From: Gemmataceae bacterium
GTDB taxonomy: Bacteria > Planctomycetota > Planctomycetia > Gemmatales > Gemmataceae
Direction: 5' to 3'
DNA length: 64,000 nt
NCBI GenBank assembly: GCA_901538445.1
Contig: LR594585.1
Location: forward strand, 1,763,369-1,827,368
In this document: in pieces, positions 18,107 to 26,695 of the stretch
Position numbering within the stretch: the first letter of the stretch is position 1
How the letters are laid out: each line of letters starts with the position of its first letter
Notes under the pieces: model-generated
Told to the model about the DNA's origin: nothing
Database searches by the model: none
The model's input: only the letters and a program-made list of their open reading frames with translations
Made by a program: the position numbers and the translations under genes

Positions 18107-18718
18107 ATGCGAGCGAAGCGTGCGTTAGGGGCCGGCCTTCTGGCGGCCGCGGTCGGCGGGCTGGGCTCGACCGGTTGTTCGACCATGAACAACACCGAGA
18201 AGGGTGCGGTCGCCGGCGGGGCGATCGGCACCGGGGTGGGGTTGCTCGCCGGGGCCGCGACCGGCAACCCGCGGACGGGGGCCGCGGTCGGCGGCCTGCT
18301 CGGCGGGGGCATCGGTGCCGTGGCCGGCAACGAGCAGGACCGCAAGGACGAGCGGGCCCGCGAGGTGATCCAGGCGCAGGCGGTGGCCGGCGCCAGCGCC
18401 CAGCAGCGGATGGGCCTCACCGACGTGATCCACATGGCCCAGCAGGGCCACGACGACCAGGTCATCATCAACCAGATCCGGGCGACCGGGAGCACGTTCC
18501 AGCTCACCGCGTCGGACCTCGACTTCCTGAAGAACAACAGCGTCTCGGCCCGGGTCATCGCCGAGATGCAGACGGCCCGCGCGGCCCCGGCCGTGGTGGT
18601 GCGGCCCGGCCCGGCGGTGGTGTACGAGCGGCCGTACTACTACGCCCCGCCGCCCCCGCCCATCATCATCGGGCCGCGGCCCGTGGTCTACGGCGGGTAC
18701 TACCGCCGCTGCTGGTGA
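18107..18718 (+). CDS. glycine-zipper lipoprotein
   Basis: A 203-residue lipoprotein. The lipobox LGSTGC ends at the acylated Cys near residue 25. A glycine-zipper segment (about 33-75) follows, with repeated GxxxG in AVAGGAIGTGVGLLAGA and AVGGLLGGGIGAVAG, able to pack into or against a membrane. The middle is helical, with a possible short sensor-like unit (about 104-150, MGLTDVIHMAQQGHDDQVIINQI). The end is Pro/Tyr-rich (YYYAPPPPP) and runs to CW. ATG 18107 places the lipobox correctly; an upstream in-frame GTG at 17936 would hide the signal. Likely an envelope protein; role unknown. Confidence 0.85.
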   Translation: MRAKRALGAGLLAAAVGGLGSTGCSTMNNTEKGAVAGGAIGTGVGLLAGAATGNPRTGAAVGGLLGGGIGAVAGNEQDRKDERAREVIQAQAVAGASAQQRMGLTDVIHMAQQGHDDQVIINQIRATGSTFQLTASDLDFLKNNSVSARVIAEMQTARAAPAVVVRPGPAVVYERPYYYAPPPPPIIIGPRPVVYGGYYRRCW

Positions 18719-18741
18719 CCCGTCCCAAGAAAGCACGAAGC

Positions 18742-18900
18742 ACGGAATCCGAACGGAGAACCCGACGCGAGGGTCTTCCGCTCGGATCTCGTGCTTCCTC
18801 AGTCACTCCTCGTCACATCCGCTCCGCGGTGCGACGAGGGAGTTCGAACGGAGCACCCGGGGCGAGGGTCTTCCGTTCGGATTTTGTGCTTCGTGCTTGC
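18742..18900. repeat. duplicated palindromic element in the 18719-19021 gap
   Basis: Two related copies (about 18742-18796 and 18839-18900) share CGAACGGAG, CGAGGGTCTTCCG and TCGGAT, followed by GTGCTTC. Each is internally complementary, and the spacer carries a CTCGTC/GACGAG stem. They occupy most of this 303-nt gap; the remainder holds the promoter of the next gene. Confidence 0.75.
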
Positions 18901-18926
18901 TGCTTGCTGCGGTCGCGTCCGGCCGC

Positions 18927-18954
18927 TTGATGTCGCACTTCCCCCGCGTAAACT
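18927..18954 (+). promoter_or_regulatory. sigma-70-type promoter of the beta-propeller operon
   Basis: TTGATG at 18927-18932 and TAAACT at 18949-18954 are spaced by 16 nt. The ATG of the first propeller gene is at 19022. Confidence 0.5.
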
Positions 18955-19021
18955 GGTGGTACTCCTTGCCCCGTACCGCCCTCGCGCCGGTCCCGTTCCT
19001 GCTTCCCGGAGACGCTGCCAG

Positions 19022-20335
19022 ATGTCCACCCGCTTCCCGCTCACCGCGGCCGCCCTGCTGTTCGCCTCGGTCGCCCTCGCCGAAGACTGGCCCGAGTGGC
19101 GCGGCCCGAACCGCGACGGCGTCAGTCAGGAGACCGGCCTGCTGAAGGCGTGGCCCAAGGACGGCCCGCCCCTGACCTGGACCGCGAAGAACCTGGGCCT
19201 CGGGTGGGGCACCCCGTCGGTCGCCGACGGCAAGGTGTTCGGCATCGGCACCCGCGGCGGCAAGGACGGCATCTGGGCCGTGAGCGAGAAGGACGGCAAG
19301 GAGCTGTGGTTCACGCCGTTCGCCGACCCGCCCCCGTCGAAGGCGCTGGGGAACCAGACCAACGGCCCGGGGAGCACCCCGACGTTCCACAAGGGGAAGC
19401 TGTACGTCGTGGCGCACGACGGCACCCTGGGGGCGTTCGACGCCGCGAAGGGCAAGAAGCTGTGGACGAAGAACTACGTCTCGGACTTCGGCGGGGCCGT
19501 GCCCAAGTGGGGGTACACCGACTCGGTGCTGGTGGACGGCGACAAGCTCGTCTGCGCCCCGGGCGGCCCGAAGGCCGCGCTCGCGGCGCTCAAGCCGGAC
19601 ACGGGCGAGACGATCTGGACCACCGACGCGGGCGAGGTCAGCGCCGGGCCGGTCGGGGGCCAGGGGTACTCGTCCCCGGTGAAGGCGACGTTCGGCGGGG
19701 TGCCGATGTACGTGATCCTCACCGGCGCGAAGGGCGGGCTCCTGGGGGTCAGCGCCGAGACCGGCAAGGTGCTCTGGCAGTACAAGAACACCCCGGCCGC
19801 CGGCGGCATCGCGCAGATCCCGCTCCCGGTCATCAAGGGCGACCTCGTGTGGGTGTCGTGCAGCTACAACGGCGGCTCGGCCCTGCTCCAGATCGTCCCG
19901 GGCGGGAAGGACAAGTTCGAGGTCAAGGAGCTGAAGGCGTACAAGAAGCCGGACCTGAACAACCACCACGGCGGCATGGTCCTGGTCGGCGACCACGTGT
20001 ACTTCGGGCACGACCAGAACAAGGGGTTCCCGGTGTGCGTCGAGTTCAAGACCGGTGAGATCAAGTACAAGGAGTCGAAGATGCCGGCCGGGGGCGACGG
20101 GTCGGTCGCGGTGCTGTACGCCGACGGCCGCCTGTACTACCGGTACCAGAACGGCGTGCTGGTGCTGATCGAGCCGTCGCCCGAGGAGGTGAAGGTGGTG
20201 TCGTCGTTCAAGCTCCCGCCGCCGAGCGAGAAGGCGTACCCGCAGAGCTGGCCGCACCCGGTCATCGCCAACGGAAAACTCTACATCCGCGACCAGAACG
20301 TGATGTACTGTTACAACGTGAAGGCCAAGAACTGA
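19022..20335 (+). CDS. PQQ-like beta-propeller protein (first of two)
   Basis: A 437-residue secreted protein: signal peptide (1-20, ending ALA), then [22 protein letters not shown], the typical opening of the PQQ-binding-like (WD40-like) outer-membrane-type propellers common in planctomycetes. Recurrent blade motifs include DGKELWF, KGKKLWT, TGETIWT and TGKVLWQY. There is no cytochrome domain, and the residues needed for real PQQ dehydrogenase activity are not evident, so a scaffold or binding role is as likely as an enzyme. It is followed after 54 nt by a close paralogue and then an oxidoreductase, probably as one transcript. Confidence 0.9.
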   Translation: MSTRFPLTAAALLFASVALAEDWPEWRGPNRDGVSQETGLLKAWPKDGPPLTWTAKNLGLGWGTPSVADGKVFGIGTRGGKDGIWAVSEKDGKELWFTPFADPPPSKALGNQTNGPGSTPTFHKGKLYVVAHDGTLGAFDAAKGKKLWTKNYVSDFGGAVPKWGYTDSVLVDGDKLVCAPGGPKAALAALKPDTGETIWTTDAGEVSAGPVGGQGYSSPVKATFGGVPMYVILTGAKGGLLGVSAETGKVLWQYKNTPAAGGIAQIPLPVIKGDLVWVSCSYNGGSALLQIVPGGKDKFEVKELKAYKKPDLNNHHGGMVLVGDHVYFGHDQNKGFPVCVEFKTGEIKYKESKMPAGGDGSVAVLYADGRLYYRYQNGVLVLIEPSPEEVKVVSSFKLPPPSEKAYPQSWPHPVIANGKLYIRDQNVMYCYNVKAKN

Positions 20336-20346
20336 CCCGCCGACCC

Positions 20347-20366
20347 GGGCGCCCCGCGGGGCGCCC
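20347..20366. repeat. 20-nt perfect palindrome between the two propeller genes
   Basis: GGGCGCCCCGCGGGGCGCCC is self-complementary over its full length and lies between the two co-directional paralogues. It may attenuate read-through or mark an mRNA processing point. Confidence 0.6.
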
Positions 20367-20389
20367 GTCCCGCACCCCGGAGCCCGCCC

Positions 20390-21718
20390 ATGCCGCGCTT
20401 CCTGCTCTCGGCCGCCCTGATGGGCGGTGCCGCGCTCACCCTCGCCGCCGCCGACTGGCCGCAGTGGCGCGGCCCGGACCGCACCGGCGTCTCGAAGGAA
20501 ACCGGCCTCCTCAAAACGTGGCCCAAGGACGGCCCGCCCGTGGCGTGGACCGTGAAGGGGTGCGGCAAGGGGTTCTCCTCGGTCGCGGTGGCCGGCGGGG
20601 TCATCTACGGCACCGGCCTGAAGGACGGCAAGGAGGTGCTGTGGGCCAAGAAGGAGGCCGACGGCTCCGAGCTGTGGGCGACCGCGTTCGCCGACGACGG
20701 CAAGCCGGGCGGGCCGAGCGGCGGGCCGAACGGGGCCCCGGTCGTGGACGGCGCGAAGGTGTACGCGCTCAGCTCCGGCGGCGACCTCGCGTGCCTGGAC
20801 ACCAAGGGCGGCAAGGTGGCGTGGACCAAGAGCTTCAAGAAGGACTTCGGCGGGCGGATGATGTCCGGCTGGGGGTACAGCGAGACCCCGCTGATCGACG
20901 GCACCAAGTTGATCTGCACCCCGGGCGGCGACAAGGCCGCCGTGGTGGCGCTGAACAAGGACACGGGCAAGGAGCTGTGGAAGACCGAGGTGAAGGGCGG
21001 CGGCGGGGCCGGGTACGCCTCGCCCATCAAGGCCGAGGTCGGCGGCGTGCCCATGTACATCACGCTCCTCGGCAAGACCGGCGGCATCGTGGCCGTTCAC
21101 GCCGACACGGGCAAGCTCCTGTGGCAGTACGCCAAGATCGCCAACGGGACCGCGAACATCCCGACCGTGGTGACCCGGGACGACCTCGTGTGGTGCTCGA
21201 CCGGGTACGGCGACGGCGGCTCGGCGCTGCTGAAGATGAAGGCCGAGGGGAAGGCCGGCGTGGGAATCACCGAGGTGAAGCAGTACGGCAGCAACGAGCT
21301 GCAGAACCACCACGGCGGCATGGTGCTGGTCGGGGACCACGTGTACTTCGGCAACGCGCACAACCAGGGGCACCCGGCGTGCGTCGAGTTCAAGACCGGC
21401 GAGGTCAAGTACAAGGAGACCAAGGGCGCGGCCGGCGGGGGCGGGTCGGCGGCCGTCGTGTTCGCCGACGGGATGCTGTACTACCGGTACCAGAACGGGG
21501 TCGTCGCGCTGGTCGAGGCGACGCCCAAGGAGATGGTGCTGGCCGCGTCGTTCAAGGAGGCCGACCGCAGCGGCCGCGAGTGCTGGGCGCACCCGGTCGT
21601 CGCCAACGGCAAGCTCATCCTCCGCGACCAGGACAAGCTCGTGTGCTACACCGTGAAGGCCCCGGACAAACGCCCGCCCGCTGCTTCGGCCGGTGCATTT
21701 CTGCTGCGGATCGAGTAA
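20390..21718 (+). CDS. PQQ-like beta-propeller protein (second of two)
   Basis: A 442-residue paralogue of the upstream gene, with signal peptide (about 1-20) and the same opening [22 protein letters not shown]. Blade motifs include DGSELWA, GGKVAWT, TGKELWK and TGKLLWQY. The middle and C-terminal parts share long stretches with the first copy ([33 protein letters not shown]), which points to a tandem duplication. A C-terminal extension of about 15 residues after TVKAP is not found in the first copy. ATG 20390 has GGAG upstream. Confidence 0.9.
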   Translation: MPRFLLSAALMGGAALTLAAADWPQWRGPDRTGVSKETGLLKTWPKDGPPVAWTVKGCGKGFSSVAVAGGVIYGTGLKDGKEVLWAKKEADGSELWATAFADDGKPGGPSGGPNGAPVVDGAKVYALSSGGDLACLDTKGGKVAWTKSFKKDFGGRMMSGWGYSETPLIDGTKLICTPGGDKAAVVALNKDTGKELWKTEVKGGGGAGYASPIKAEVGGVPMYITLLGKTGGIVAVHADTGKLLWQYAKIANGTANIPTVVTRDDLVWCSTGYGDGGSALLKMKAEGKAGVGITEVKQYGSNELQNHHGGMVLVGDHVYFGNAHNQGHPACVEFKTGEVKYKETKGAAGGGGSAAVVFADGMLYYRYQNGVVALVEATPKEMVLAASFKEADRSGRECWAHPVVANGKLILRDQDKLVCYTVKAPDKRPPAASAGAFLLRIE

Positions 21719-21762
21719 CCTGTGGGGGTCTCCACTTCCCCGCTGCCCGCAGGAGCCTCCCC

Positions 21763-23112
21763 GTGCCCCGTGTCACCCGCCGCCAGTTCTCGCAGACCGC
21801 CGCTGCCGCCGGCATCACGACCGCACTCTCCGCCCGCCGCGTCCTCGGCGCGAACGACCGCGTCCGCCTCGGGTTCATCGGCGTCGGCAACCGCGGCGAC
21901 CAGGTGCTCTCGGCGTTCCTCGAGCACAAGGACGCCGACGTCGCCGCCGTGTGCGACATCTACCAGCCCTACGTCGAGTTCGCGTGCAAGAAGATCGGCG
22001 GCGCGCCCGAGCAGTTCCGCGACTACCGGAAGCTCCTCGACCGCAAGGACCTCGACGCGGTGGTCATCAACACCCCCGACCACTGGCACGCGCTGCAGAC
22101 GGTCCACGCCTGCGAGGCGCAGAAGGACGTGTACGTCGAGAAGCCGCTGAGCCTGTGCGTGGCCGAGGGCCGGGCGATGGTGAAGGCCGGCCGCGAGCAC
22201 AACCGGGTGGTGCAGTGCGGCATCCAGCGGCTGTCGAGCCCGATGTGCGCCGAGGCCGCCGAGGTGGTCCGCAGCGGCGGGATCGGGAAGGTCACCGCGG
22301 TGCGGTGCTTCCACGTGCAGAACGAGTGGCCCAAGGGGATCGGCAGCCCGCCCGACGACGCCCCGCCGCCCGAGGGGTTCGACTGGGACGCCTGGACCGG
22401 CCCGGCCCCGCTGCGGAAGTACAACAAGAACCGCTCGTTCTACCGGTTCCGGTGGTTCTACGACTACTCCGGCGGCCAGCTCACCAACTTCGGCGTCCAC
22501 TACCTCGCACAGATCCACCGGTCGCTCGGCGTGGACGCGCCGCTCTCGGTCGTCGCGCTGGGCGGCAAGTTCGGCAACTACGACAACCGCGAGGTGCCCG
22601 ACACGCTCGAGGTGCTGTGGCACTACCCGAACGACACGCTGGTGACGTTCTCGCAGTTCAACGCGACCGGCGCGCCGCCGGCGGCGCGGCCGTGCGAGAT
22701 CGAGTTCCGCGGCACGAAGGGGACGCTGTACTTCCGCACCAACGGGTACGAGGTGGTGCCGGAGGTGGTGACGCAGAACGAGTTCGCCGCCCGCACCCCG
22801 CTGAACCGGGCGCTGGAGAAGGGGTGGCGCGAGGGGGCGAAGGCGCAGGTCGAGGCGAAGAAGGTGGACGCGCCGATCAAGGACGCGGACCACGCGCGCA
22901 ACTTCTTGGACTGCGTGAAGAGCCGCAAGACGCCGAGTTGCGACGTCGAGTACGGGCACCGCTGCACGACGGCGGCGCTCCTCGCGAACGTCGCGCACCG
23001 CACGCGGTCGTTTCTGGAGTGGGACGCGAAGGCCGAGCGGTTCACGAACAGCGCCGCTGCGAACAAGTACCTGAGCTACGAGTACCGTGAGCCGTACAAG
23101 TTCCCGGGGTGA
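21763..23112 (+). CDS. Gfo/Idh/MocA oxidoreductase (Tat-exported)
   Basis: A 449-residue NAD(P)-dependent oxidoreductase. [19 protein letters not shown] is a twin-arginine signal, so the protein is probably exported with its cofactor bound. The Rossmann half starts [14 protein letters not shown], and the conserved EKP motif is in [13 protein letters not shown]. The C-terminal half has the planctomycete-type [12 protein letters not shown] and [22 protein letters not shown]. The start is GTG 21763, 44 nt after the second propeller gene. Substrate is presumably a sugar or polyol derivative, possibly bound by the propellers. Confidence 0.9.
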   Translation: MPRVTRRQFSQTAAAAGITTALSARRVLGANDRVRLGFIGVGNRGDQVLSAFLEHKDADVAAVCDIYQPYVEFACKKIGGAPEQFRDYRKLLDRKDLDAVVINTPDHWHALQTVHACEAQKDVYVEKPLSLCVAEGRAMVKAGREHNRVVQCGIQRLSSPMCAEAAEVVRSGGIGKVTAVRCFHVQNEWPKGIGSPPDDAPPPEGFDWDAWTGPAPLRKYNKNRSFYRFRWFYDYSGGQLTNFGVHYLAQIHRSLGVDAPLSVVALGGKFGNYDNREVPDTLEVLWHYPNDTLVTFSQFNATGAPPAARPCEIEFRGTKGTLYFRTNGYEVVPEVVTQNEFAARTPLNRALEKGWREGAKAQVEAKKVDAPIKDADHARNFLDCVKSRKTPSCDVEYGHRCTTAALLANVAHRTRSFLEWDAKAERFTNSAAANKYLSYEYREPYKFPG

Positions 23113-23154
23113 CCGCCGCCCCGCGTGAACTCCGGTCGCGCGGCGCGCCTCTGC

Positions 23155-23160
23155 TACACT
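23155..23160 (+). promoter_or_regulatory. candidate -10 hexamer TACACT
   Basis: TACACT lies 30 nt before the ATG of the tRNase Z-like gene; no convincing -35 box is visible. Confidence 0.35.
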
Positions 23161-23190
23161 GTTCAGGGTGAACGTGTCGCGGAGTGATTC

Positions 23191-24045
23191 ATGAACGCGG
23201 ACCGGCCGGTCGACAACGCCCCGTACCACTCGCTCGCCCACGCCGGGCTCACCGTCGAGGGGTGGTCGCGGGCCGCCGTACAGAGCTACTGGCGGGTGCC
23301 CGAACTCAAGATCGGGTTCGACCTCGGCGCGTCGCCGTGGGACTTCATGGGCACCCCGACGTGGTTCGTCTCGCACACCCACCTCGACCACGTCGCCGCC
23401 CTGCCCGTGTACGTCGCCCGGCGGCGGATGATGAAGATGGAGCCGCCGACCGTGTACGTCCCGGCCGAGGGGCTCGACGACGTCAAGAAGTTGATGACGG
23501 TGATGCACCGGCTCGACCGCGGCCGCCAGCTCGCCGACGTGCGCGGCCTCGCCCCCGGCGACGAGATCGAACTCAACCGCGAGCAGGTGGTGACCGTCGT
23601 GAACACCGTTCACACGGTGCCGAGCCGCGGGTTCGTTGTGTCCGAGCGGCGGCGGAAGCTGAAGCCCGAGTACGTCGGGCTGCCCGGCGAGAAGATCAAG
23701 GAGCTGCGGCTGTCGGGCGTCGAGATCACCCGCGAGGAGCGCATCCCGCTCGTCGCGTACACCGGCGACACCTCGCCCGCGGGGCTCGACAACAACCCTG
23801 CGTTCTTCGAGGCGAAGATCCTCATCACGGAGATGAGCTTCATCCGGGCGAGCCACCGGCGCGACAAGATCCACAAGTTCGGCCACATGCACCTGGACGA
23901 CTTCGTGGAGCGGGCCGGCCGGTTCAAGAACGAGCTGATCGTGGCGGCCCACTTCAGCACCCGCTACCACCCGAACGAGGTGCGGAAGCTCCTCGACAAC
24001 AAGCTCCCGCCCGAGCTGAAGGCGAAGATGAAGCTGTGGGTCTAG
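23191..24045 (+). CDS. short tRNase Z-like metallo-beta-lactamase hydrolase
   Basis: A 284-residue MBL-fold protein. SHTHLDH (about 61-67) holds the zinc histidines and Asp, H near 147 (NTVHTVPS), YTGDT near 190-195 the bridging Asp, and AHFSTRYH near 250-258 the HxSxRY motif typical of RNase Z. Blocks such as MKMEPPTVYVP, LKPEYVGLPGEKIKELRLSGVEIT and KFGHMHLDD resemble, from memory, the short plant tRNase Z (TRZ1/TRZ2) more than classical bacterial Rnz. The likely role is endonucleolytic removal of tRNA 3' trailers; another phosphodiesterase activity is possible. The gene is monocistronic with a hairpin after it. Confidence 0.82.
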   Translation: MNADRPVDNAPYHSLAHAGLTVEGWSRAAVQSYWRVPELKIGFDLGASPWDFMGTPTWFVSHTHLDHVAALPVYVARRRMMKMEPPTVYVPAEGLDDVKKLMTVMHRLDRGRQLADVRGLAPGDEIELNREQVVTVVNTVHTVPSRGFVVSERRRKLKPEYVGLPGEKIKELRLSGVEITREERIPLVAYTGDTSPAGLDNNPAFFEAKILITEMSFIRASHRRDKIHKFGHMHLDDFVERAGRFKNELIVAAHFSTRYHPNEVRKLLDNKLPPELKAKMKLWV

Positions 24046-24052
24046 CTGAGTA

Positions 24053-24075
24053 GGTCACTCACTCCGTGAGTGACC
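24053..24075. terminator. 10-bp stem-loop between convergent genes
   Basis: GGTCACTCAC, loop TCC, GTGAGTGACC. It lies just after the tRNase Z-like gene and before the 3' end of a leftward glycosyltransferase, so it may stop transcription from both sides. No T-tract. Confidence 0.5.
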
Positions 24076-24148
24076 ATTCCCTCGCTCGCCGCGCCCCCGG
24101 TCGCTCCTCTCGCGCCGAAAGGCGCCTCGCGGAGTGAGTCGCCTTCTT

Positions 24149-25327
24149 TCACACCCGCTCGGTGCGGACCCACTCGGCCTGCGGCTTCGTGAAGAACCCG
24201 AGGTACAGCGGCACCTTCCGCACCGCGTACAGCGGGACGCGGAGCAGCGTTCGCACCGGCAACACGCTCCGCCCGAAGCGCAGCCACGCCGCGGTCAGCC
24301 CGAGCGCCGCGAGACTGCACGCCGTTCCCAGCACAGCGGCCGGCCACGGCGACCCGCCGAAGACCGCGTACCCTGTCAGCGCGACGAGCACCGCACCCGC
24401 CACGAGCACGAGCGCCGATAGTGGCGGCACGCCGAGTTCCAGCGCCAGCGCGAGCGACGACAGCCGACCCTTGAGTGCGCTCGCGAGCAACCGCGGCACG
24501 CCGGCGCGGATCACCCGGAGGTGCCCGTGCTCCCAGCGGCGGCGCTGGCCGCCGGCCGCGGCGTCGGCGGTCGGGAACTCGGCGCTCACCGCGGCGTCCG
24601 GCGCGAACCGCGGCCCGTGCCCGGCGACCACCAGATCGACCGCGAGTTGCATGTCCTCGACGATGTGCCCGTGACCCAGCTTCGCGGCGCTGATGACCGG
24701 CCATGGGAACGCCATGCCAGTCCCGGTGAGCAGGCACGGCTGGCCGAGGCGCTTGAGCCCCAGCGGCCGCACGACGTTCTTCACGACGAACGCGAACGCG
24801 GCGATCCCCCGCTCGGCCTTCGCGCCTGCCGGCGGGTCCATGCGGTACGCGGCCTGAACGGGGCGCTGCGTTTCGTGCGCGAGTACGACGAGGCGGGCGA
24901 GGCTCCCCGGCCCGATCACGCAGTCGGCGTCGAGGACGACGACCACCGCCGGGGGTTGGTCGCGGAGCACGTCTACCCCGAACGCCAGCGCGTACCCCTT
25001 CCCGCGGCGGGTCGCGTCGAACCGCTCGACGACCTCGACATTCGCACGGCCGCGGGCGACGTGCGCCGTGCGGTCGGTGCAGTTGTCCGCGACGACCAGC
25101 ACGCGGTCGCCCGGGATCAGCTCCGGCGCGAGCGCGTCGAGCGTGCGTCCGAGGCCGAGTTCCTCGTTGTGCGCCGGGATCAGTACGGCACACGGCACGC
25201 GGCCCTGCGGCGGGGGCGTGGGCCGCACGCGCCGCGCGCTCGCGACGACGCACTCGACGGCGAGCACGAGCAGCGGAACCGCGAGCACCACCGCGGCCGC
25301 CAGCGCACAATAGTCGAGCCCGTCCAT
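24149..25327 (-). CDS. family 2 glycosyltransferase, processive type
   Basis: A 392-residue membrane GT2. An N-terminal helix (about 5-28) is followed by the GT-A fold starting VLIPAHNEE. The nucleotide Asp lies in VVADNCTD, the DxD motif is VVLDADC, the acceptor region ED is in HIVEDMQLAVD, and QRRRWEHG matches the Q(Q/R)xRW motif of processive enzymes. Two or three C-terminal helices complete a cellulose-synthase-like layout without a PilZ domain. The ATG at 25327 overlaps the stop of the upstream GT4 gene by one base (TGATG), so the two are translationally coupled; a GTG at 25330 is the alternative start. Last gene of the leftward exopolysaccharide arm. Confidence 0.9.
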   Translation of the reverse strand: MDGLDYCALAAAVVLAVPLLVLAVECVVASARRVRPTPPPQGRVPCAVLIPAHNEELGLGRTLDALAPELIPGDRVLVVADNCTDRTAHVARGRANVEVVERFDATRRGKGYALAFGVDVLRDQPPAVVVVLDADCVIGPGSLARLVVLAHETQRPVQAAYRMDPPAGAKAERGIAAFAFVVKNVVRPLGLKRLGQPCLLTGTGMAFPWPVISAAKLGHGHIVEDMQLAVDLVVAGHGPRFAPDAAVSAEFPTADAAAGGQRRRWEHGHLRVIRAGVPRLLASALKGRLSSLALALELGVPPLSALVLVAGAVLVALTGYAVFGGSPWPAAVLGTACSLAALGLTAAWLRFGRSVLPVRTLLRVPLYAVRKVPLYLGFFTKPQAEWVRTERV

Positions 25328-26583
25328 CACGCCCCTCCTGCGATCGACAGCCGCGGCGCGGGTTCGGCCGCGTCGTCCGAATGCTTGCCGCCGCTCGCGA
25401 ACAGCGCCGCGAGCTTACGCCCCTCGGTCGCGGCGTTGTGCGCCGCCCGCACCGCCTCGGCCCCGGCCGCGCCCATAACCGCGAGTTCCTCGGGCGTCGC
25501 GTCGAGTGCCGCGGCCAGCGCGTCGGCGAGCCGCCCCACGTCGCCCGCGGGCACCAGCCAGCCGGTCTCGCCGTCGCGAACCAGGTCGGGGATGCCGGCG
25601 ACGAACGTGGTGACCACCGGCCGCCCGAGCGCGAGCGCCTCCATGATGACCACCGGCAGCCCCTCGGCGAAACTCGGCAGGACCATCGCCCGCGCCGCGA
25701 CCATCTCGGCCCGCACCTGTGCGTTGCTCAGCCACCCCGTGATGCGAACGCGGCCTTCGAGCCCGTGCTCGTGGACCGCGGCTTCGACCTCGCGTCGCAT
25801 CGGGCCGTCGCCGGCCAGCACCAACTCGAAGTCGTGGCCGGCTTCGGCGAGCCGCGCCGCGGCGGCGACGAGCAGCAACTGCCCCTTCTGCTCGGCGAGC
25901 CGGCCGACGCACACGAACCGGGTGTTCTCGGCGGGCGGCAGCGGGCCGTCGTCGAGGAACGTCGCGTCCACCCCGCACCGCACGACGCGGACCTTGCCCC
26001 AGTCCTCGTACCGCGCCCACCGGTAGAGCTGGCTGCGGCCGAACGAACTGATCGCCACGACGAACGCGGCCCCGGCGATCTTCTCGCGGAGCGAGAGCGC
26101 GTCGGGCCGGTCGAACTCCTCCGGGCCGTGGACGGTGAAGCTGTACGGCGGGCCGCCGAGCGTGCGGGCCAACAGCGCGACGGCCGCGGGGTTCGTGCCG
26201 AAGTGCGTGTGCAGGTGCTCGGCCCTGCACTCGCGGAGCCACCGCACGAGCAGGCACGCTTCGACGAGGTAAATCAGGTGCCGCAGCCGCTTCCCGGCCG
26301 CGCCGCCGAGCCGCCAGGCGGTACGGAGCGCGCGGAACCACCTCACCGGGTGCGCGAGGAGCATCCCGAGCACCGCGAGTAGCAGCGCCGGCTTCCCGGC
26401 CCCCAAGAGGCTCCGCGTGCGGGCGACCTCGGCGCGGTCGGCGGGGTCAACAATGTCCGCCCCCGGCGGGCGGACCGCGAACCGCTTTACCGTCACCCCC
26501 GCCGCCTCGACGCCGACGATCTCGCGGCGGATGAAGCTGTGGCTGACGTGCGGGTACTGGTTGACGAGGTAGGCGACGATCAT
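25327..26583 (-). CDS. family 4 glycosyltransferase
   Basis: A 418-residue GT-B enzyme. The N-terminal domain starts MIVAYLVNQYPHVSHSFIRRE and contains LHTHFGTNPA. The C-terminal GT1-type domain has FVCVGRLAEQKG, LAGDGP and the nucleotide-sugar site FAEGLPVVIMEALALGRPVV, with the E-x7-E pair. It should transfer a sugar from a nucleotide donor onto a growing lipid-linked repeat unit in the cytoplasm. It follows the oxidoreductase-epimerase fusion across a 112-nt gap that holds a strong palindrome, and is coupled to the GT2 gene downstream. Confidence 0.93.
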   Translation of the reverse strand: MIVAYLVNQYPHVSHSFIRREIVGVEAAGVTVKRFAVRPPGADIVDPADRAEVARTRSLLGAGKPALLLAVLGMLLAHPVRWFRALRTAWRLGGAAGKRLRHLIYLVEACLLVRWLRECRAEHLHTHFGTNPAAVALLARTLGGPPYSFTVHGPEEFDRPDALSLREKIAGAAFVVAISSFGRSQLYRWARYEDWGKVRVVRCGVDATFLDDGPLPPAENTRFVCVGRLAEQKGQLLLVAAAARLAEAGHDFELVLAGDGPMRREVEAAVHEHGLEGRVRITGWLSNAQVRAEMVAARAMVLPSFAEGLPVVIMEALALGRPVVTTFVAGIPDLVRDGETGWLVPAGDVGRLADALAAALDATPEELAVMGAAGAEAVRAAHNAATEGRKLAALFASGGKHSDDAAEPAPRLSIAGGA

Positions 26584-26613
26584 CGGGAGCTCGGTAGTTC
26601 GGTCGGTTGCTTT

Positions 26614-26686
26614 CCCTGGGACCGCGGGCGTCCCGCCCGCTCTTCTGCACCGCCCAGCAGCGGGCGGGACGCCCGCGGTCCCAGGG
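26614..26686. repeat. 28-bp perfect inverted repeat inside the exopolysaccharide operon
   Basis: Arms 26614-26641 and 26659-26686 are perfectly complementary with a 17-nt loop. It begins 10 nt after the fusion gene's stop and ends 31 nt before the GT4 start, so it may reduce expression of the last two genes. A half copy of the family is at 2127-2153. Confidence 0.85.
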
Positions 26687-26695
26687 GCGTTCGGG

